Source of the DNA: CAYUIS01 sp964444825
GTDB lineage: Bacteria; Chloroflexota; Anaerolineae; B4-G1
Assembly (NCBI GenBank): GCA_964444825.1
Contig: CAYUIS010000183.1
Span: forward strand, 1-8,357
Reading direction: 5' to 3'
DNA length: 8,357 nt
Below the pieces are notes generated by a model. It saw only the letters and a program-made list of their open reading frames with translations, was not told the origin of the DNA and did not search any database. A program made the position numbers and the translations under genes. Below are positions 5,278 to 8,357 of this stretch, piece after piece; position 1 is the stretch's first letter; each line of letters opens with the position of its first letter.

Positions 5278-5942
5278 GAGAGCAGGAAAATCGCGTCATT
5301 GGGTCGTGTGGCTACTACAACCTGAACGAGGCGAACCGTTCTGTTGAGATCGGGTATGATCTGCACCCCGCACATTGGCGGCAGGGGATCATGACTGAAG
5401 CCTTGAGAGCCGCGATCAACTATGGTTTCAGCAACAAGTTCCCCTTTTGGCTCAACCGCATCGAGGCCTTGACGTACGTGGAGCATGAAGCGTCGGCGGG
5501 GTTGTTGAGAAAGCTGGGCTTTCAGGAAGAGGGGATTCGGAGGGAGTACGGGCACTTCAGAATTCTGGTACTCTTTATGAGACGATACCCCAAGCGCAAA
5601 GCCGTGTTCTTTGCAGCATTCCTTTTTGCCGTGATACATCTCAACCCTCTGACTCTGGATTTACACGAGGTTGTGGATGTGATAAGCATTTTCTTTATGG
5701 GGTTACTCTTTACCTATCTGGCGCTGAAAACCGGCTCCCTCTTGCTGGGTATCATCTTTCACTATTTGCACGACGTATTTCTGTTCCTGGTCCAAAACAC
5801 GCCCGGGGCAGGTGAGACTCTCGCCGCAACGCTCTTGTATGCGTTTCTTTGGATTGCTCTCGTTATCGGAGCAGGGCTTACAAAGACCATCGTTGAACGT
5901 TGGCCCGCGAAGGGGTCAAGGACATTGGGATCTCAGGCATAA
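5250..5942 (+). CDS. Chimera: C-terminal GNAT domain joined to the second half of a CPBP (CAAX protease/Abi) membrane protein
   Basis: A 230-residue frame starting at a TTG, which may not be a true start. Residues 1-101 are the GNAT core: VRWAIVLREQENRVIGSCGYYNLNEANRSVEIGYDL, the acetyl-CoA loop region WRQGIMTEAL (43-52), and NRIEALTYVEHEASAGLLRKLGFQEEGIRREYG (69-101). There the acetyltransferase stops short, lacking its usual last ~20 residues. From about residue 103 (near 5556) it becomes FRILVLFMRRYPKRKAVFFAAFLFAVIHLNP, then FFMGLLFTYLALKTGSLLLGIIFHYLHDV, which is the second half of a CPBP protein. It keeps the F-x-x-x-H (H130) and H-x-x-x-D (H171, D175) motifs and has three or four membrane segments, the last at 193-210. 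The proper EExxxR helix is absent, although EEGIRR (93-98) from the GNAT side mimics it. It is probably the product of a deletion between two genes; function is doubtful. Confidence 0.6.
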   Translation: MGVRWAIVLREQENRVIGSCGYYNLNEANRSVEIGYDLHPAHWRQGIMTEALRAAINYGFSNKFPFWLNRIEALTYVEHEASAGLLRKLGFQEEGIRREYGHFRILVLFMRRYPKRKAVFFAAFLFAVIHLNPLTLDLHEVVDVISIFFMGLLFTYLALKTGSLLLGIIFHYLHDVFLFLVQNTPGAGETLAATLLYAFLWIALVIGAGLTKTIVERWPAKGSRTLGSQA

Positions 5943-6108
5943 GCACAGAGGCAGAGACCGGTTGTGGGCGGTGTTTGGGATCGTGGCAGGCGGTGTCTTT
6001 GGCACATTCTATCGGTTCTAGGGCAGGCATTGGGATCGGGAGTGGTGATCGCCCCTCCTGCCGCGCGGCTCATCTCGCGCCCCGTTAGCTGCCACATTGA
6101 GGAGAATG

Positions 6109-6978
6109 ATGCGTAGCGAACAAGAGATGTTTGAGCTCATTGTAAATACCGCAAAAAACGACGCCCGCATACGCGCCGTGATCATGAGCGGCTCACGCGT
6201 CGACCCTAACGCCCGGCGGGACATCTTTCAGGACTTTGATATCGTCTACCTCGTGACCGACGTCGCTTGTTTCACGGATGACCACACCTGGATAAACCGA
6301 TTCGGCGAGATCATGATCCTACAGATGCCCGAGGCGATGGAAGACCCCCCTCCTATGAATGACGGGCACTTTGCTTATCTCATGCAGTTCGCCGATGGCA
6401 ACCGAATTGATCTCACACTGTTCCCTATTGCCAGGCTCGACGAGTTTGAAACAGAAAGCCTCAGCCTGTTGCTCCTGGATAAGGACGGCACTGTCGGGCT
6501 GTTTCCGGCTCCCAGCGAAAGCGATTATCTTCCAAAACCGCCCACCGCCAAACGATTCTCCGATTGCTGCAACGAATTCTGGTGGGTATGCCCCTACGTT
6601 GCCAAGGGATTGTGGAGAGAAGAAATCACGTATGCCAAAACCATGTTCGACCAAGTTGTCCGGGAGCAGCTCATGAAAATGCTCACCTGGTATGTTGGGG
6701 TACAGACCCAGTTCTTGTGCAATCCTGGCAAATTCGGAAAACACCTCAAGCAGTACCTCGAGCCAGAGCTCTGGGCGATGCTTGAGAAAACCTATGCGGA
6801 TGCCGGCTACGAGGATACGTGGGATGCCCTATACACGATGTGTGACCTTTTCAGAATGACGGCCAATCGAGTGGCAGAGCATTTTGGTTTTGACTACCCT
6901 CGCCGCGATGACGAGAAGGTCAGCGCTCACTTGAAACACGTGCGATCGCTGCCCAAGGATGCGAAGGAGATGTATTGA
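6109..6978 (+). CDS. aadE: Aminoglycoside 6-nucleotidyltransferase, ANT(6)/AadE family
   Basis: A 289-residue protein matching the ANT(6) family at its usual length (about 285-300). The nucleotidyltransferase signature is GSR (28-30) followed by DIFQDFDIVYLVTD, with the metal-binding pair D42 and D44, and a third acidic residue D101 in NRIDLTLFP. The C-terminal half carries the family block SDYLPKPPTAKRFSDCCNEFWWVCPYVAKGLWREE (138-172) and ends with MCDLFRMTANRVAEHFGFDYP. Known members transfer AMP from ATP to the 6-hydroxyl of streptomycin. Environmental members like this are often chromosomal, and whether it confers resistance is unknown. The symbol is given at family level only. The start is the ATG at 6109, because AGGAG at 6100-6104 suits it better than the ATG at 6106 and it gives the family opening MRSEQEMF. 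It appears to be a single gene; the 166 nt upstream hold no gene. Confidence 0.92.
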   Translation: MRSEQEMFELIVNTAKNDARIRAVIMSGSRVDPNARRDIFQDFDIVYLVTDVACFTDDHTWINRFGEIMILQMPEAMEDPPPMNDGHFAYLMQFADGNRIDLTLFPIARLDEFETESLSLLLLDKDGTVGLFPAPSESDYLPKPPTAKRFSDCCNEFWWVCPYVAKGLWREEITYAKTMFDQVVREQLMKMLTWYVGVQTQFLCNPGKFGKHLKQYLEPELWAMLEKTYADAGYEDTWDALYTMCDLFRMTANRVAEHFGFDYPRRDDEKVSAHLKHVRSLPKDAKEMY

Positions 6979-7022
6979 GAGTATTGCGCGAACGGCACCT
7001 GGCCACATCCGCACGTGCTGCC

Positions 7023-7093
7023 GTAGGAGCGATCAATCCTTTTGCCAGGGCACGCGTGGGAGCCATCGCGACGCAAGGGGGTCGAATCCCTAC
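7023..7093. repeat. Possible decayed dispersed repeat with complementary ends
   Basis: The stretch begins GTAGGAGCGATC and ends with ATCCCTAC, so GTAGG (7023-7027) and CCTAC (7089-7093) are complementary, and it includes GGGAGCCATCGCGACGC. GTAGGAGCGAT...ATCGCGAC sequences are common dispersed palindromic repeats in environmental genomes, and this looks like a worn copy. A perfect TACCCGGGTA palindrome overlaps its right end (7091-7100). The gap 6979-7152 holds no gene that I can support. Confidence 0.3.
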
Positions 7094-7152
7094 CCGGGTA
7101 AGGTATAGGCGCCGTATCCGAAGATATTCACGCGTCAACCTGGAGGTGAAGT

Positions 7153-7797
7153 ATGCGTAAGCTAAACCTGGAGACTTGGCCCCGACGTGAGCATTTCGAG
7201 TTCTTTAGCACCTTTGACTATCCACACTTTAGTATGTGCGCCAACGTAGACGTGACAGTGTTCTACCCTGCGGTCAAGCATCGTGGTGTTTCGTTCACCG
7301 TGGCAATGGTGTACGTACTCGCACGAGCGGCGAACGCAGTTCCCGAGTTCCGGTATCGCATTCGGGCGGGAGAAGTGATCGAACACGAGATCGTACATCC
7401 ATCTACGACGATCTTGACGGGTGAGGATGTGTTCAGCTTCTGTACGTTTGACCATACCGATGACTTTTCATTGTTTGCAGCGAGAGCGGCGGAGCGGATC
7501 GCTTATTTGAAAGAACATCGCACGCTTGAAGACGAACCGAGTCGAGACGACTTGTTGTATATGACGTCGATACCTTGGGTTTCGTTCACAAGCTTTATGC
7601 ACCCGCTTCGGTTGCACCCGGCAGATTCCGTGCCACGGCTTGTGTGGGGGAAGCGCTTCGAGGATGAGGATCTGTTGAAGATGCCGTTGAGTGTGCAGGG
7701 ACATCATGCCCTCATCGATGGCATACACATGGGGAGATTCTACGCGGAAGTACAGGGCTACCTGCACCAGCCGGAGGTTGTGCTAGGCGAGGTGTAG
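7153..7797 (+). CDS. cat: Chloramphenicol acetyltransferase (CatA-type) family protein
   Basis: A 214-residue protein, the usual length of a CAT monomer (about 210-220). It opens with LNLETWPRREHFEFFSTFDYPHFSM, as CAT enzymes do, and carries PEFRYRI (64-70), HPSTTIL and FSFCTF in the middle, and SIPWVSFTSF (139-148). The catalytic motif VQGHHALIDGIHMGRFY spans 181-197, with H185 as the expected base and D189 as its partner in HxxxD. Known enzymes are trimers that acetylate the 3-hydroxyl of chloramphenicol from acetyl-CoA. More diverged family members may have other acceptors, so resistance is not proven. The symbol is at family level. An excellent ribosome site, GGAGGTGA at 7142-7149, decides the start. 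It is 174 bp downstream of the ANT(6) gene, so cotranscription is possible but not shown. Confidence 0.92.
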   Translation: MRKLNLETWPRREHFEFFSTFDYPHFSMCANVDVTVFYPAVKHRGVSFTVAMVYVLARAANAVPEFRYRIRAGEVIEHEIVHPSTTILTGEDVFSFCTFDHTDDFSLFAARAAERIAYLKEHRTLEDEPSRDDLLYMTSIPWVSFTSFMHPLRLHPADSVPRLVWGKRFEDEDLLKMPLSVQGHHALIDGIHMGRFYAEVQGYLHQPEVVLGEV

Positions 7798-7978
7798 ATG
7801 CGCAGCGTGACCCTATGTGACGTGACCCATCTTGGGTGGTCGGCAAGCGGCGCGCCTGAGGATTGCTACACGAAGCCCTGCATCAACTTATGGGCGAAAA
7901 GCGCTACAACAAGATCACCAGTTTGGACCGATAGGCGATGAGCACGAATAGAATCGTAAGTTCGTGTAGGAGGTGAGG

Positions 7979-8357
7979 ATGAACGCAGGCTTTCCTTCGA
8001 GCGCCGAACAGGAGCGGATCAAGGAAGAGCTACGTGAGGCCATCAACACGCTGATACGGGGATGTGAGGCCCTTGATATGGACCAGGCGTTCAGCGTGTT
8101 CTCCGACTCGCCCGACTTTTTGATGATGGGGACAGATGGCTCCCTGTGCGATTTTCAAACGTATGTAAACAACAACGTCGACTACCTGAAAATGTGTTCG
8201 AGCTTTGAGCTGACCACCCGCAAAGAAGAGATCAGGATTCTCAATCGTGATGTGGCGGTATTCTCGTGGGCCTATGGAGCCAAGGCCACCCTAAAGACGG
8301 GCGAGCAGGACATTGTTGAAAAGGCCGGAGCCACCTTTGTGTTCGGCAAGCTGGAGA
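7979..8357 (+). CDS. NTF2/SnoaL-like (DUF4440-type) protein, 3' end beyond the window
   Basis: The first 126 codons of a small soluble protein, open at the right edge. The start ATG at 7979 follows a strong GGAGGTGA (7969-7976). The sequence has an N-terminal helix (EQERIKEELREAINTLIRGCEALDMDQAFSVF, 10-41), then SDSPDFLMMGTDGSLCDFQTYVNNNVDYL (42-70), then alternating strands RKEEIRILNRDVAVFSWAYGAKATL and an AGATFVFGKLE strand. The order, helix then a curved sheet with a D-G turn and W/Y-rich strands, is that of the NTF2-like cone fold used by SnoaL, ketosteroid isomerase and DUF4440 proteins. These bind small molecules or act as isomerases or hydrolases; no specific role can be given. No signal peptide is seen. 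The 181 nt before it contain only short open frames. Confidence 0.8.
   Translation, partial: MNAGFPSSAEQERIKEELREAINTLIRGCEALDMDQAFSVFSDSPDFLMMGTDGSLCDFQTYVNNNVDYLKMCSSFELTTRKEEIRILNRDVAVFSWAYGAKATLKTGEQDIVEKAGATFVFGKLE

Noticed and set aside
5950..6021. Hydrophobic tail DRLWAVFGIVAGGVFGTFYRF in an alternative frame after the CPBP end
   Set aside because: It may be the relic of a membrane protein, but the frame has no convincing start of its own and overlaps the chimera upstream.
6022..6062. Inverted repeat GGCAGG/CCTGCC as a terminator of the chimera
   Set aside because: The loop is long (29 nt), the stem is six bp and no T-run follows.
7078..7092. tRNA T-arm-like GGGGTCGAATCCC
   Set aside because: The loop lacks the TTC of a true T-loop, and no acceptor, D or anticodon stems can be placed around it.
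7798..7938. Short open frames between the CAT-like and NTF2-like genes, including 7860-7934 ending LMGEKRYNKITSLDR
   Set aside because: The frames are under 50 codons and lack a good ribosome site. The second could be the tail of a lost gene, but 24 residues are too few to assign.

Overview
The window looks like chromosomal DNA from an uncultivated, moderately GC-rich bacterium. The protein styles (a short-tailed TetR with the YTKGYERTSVSDI helix-turn-helix, an MttB-type methyltransferase without pyrrolysine, an ornithine/alanine racemase-like protein, and orphan ANT(6) and CAT homologues) together with scattered GTCATTCCGAG-type repeats suggest a Chloroflexota/Anaerolineae-like genome. This assignment is inferred from family resemblance only. 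No rRNA, tRNA, CRISPR array, insertion sequence, integrase or replication origin was found.

Layout. (1) Positions 1-940, minus strand: a regulator-transporter unit. A TetR regulator that retains only its DNA-binding domain is followed by the start of an FtsX/MacB-type ABC permease that runs off the left edge. It is preceded by two sigma70-like promoters, a perfect 17-bp palindromic operator and a tandem pair of 20-bp repeats. (2) Positions 940-3886, plus strand: an intergenic region with a good promoter and a roughly 200-nt leader containing hairpins, then a two-gene operon. The first gene is an MttB/MtgB-family corrinoid-dependent methyltransferase without pyrrolysine; the second is a PLP-dependent alanine/ornithine racemase-like protein. 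(3) Positions 3887-4266: a non-coding repeat patch with an imperfect palindrome, a 19-bp perfect palindrome and three tandem 21-bp units ending in a GTCATTCCGAG/GGAATCTCCC-type dispersed repeat. (4) Positions 4267-4850, minus strand: an isoprenylcysteine/phospholipid-type membrane methyltransferase with its own promoter. (5) Positions 4900-5942, plus strand: a RimJ/RimL-like GNAT acetyltransferase, broken by a -1 frameshift and joined in frame to the second half of a CPBP (CAAX-protease/Abi) membrane protein. (6) Positions 6109-8357, plus strand: three separate genes, namely an ANT(6)-type aminoglycoside nucleotidyltransferase homologue, a chloramphenicol-acetyltransferase homologue, and a partial NTF2/SnoaL-like protein.

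Functionally, the best-linked pair is the methyltransferase and the racemase, 17 nt apart on one strand behind one promoter. This suggests catabolism or remodelling of a quaternary amine derived from an amino acid, with the substrate unknown. The right half reads as a loose string of accessory enzymes, each with its own strong Shine-Dalgarno, separated by gaps with decayed sequence. Two truncations (TetR, and GNAT/CPBP) show that deletions have shaped the region. The most unusual points are the DNA-binding-only TetR fused closely to a permease, the GNAT-CPBP chimera, the methyltransferase-racemase pairing, and the repeated sequence at the start point of the distal leftward promoter.
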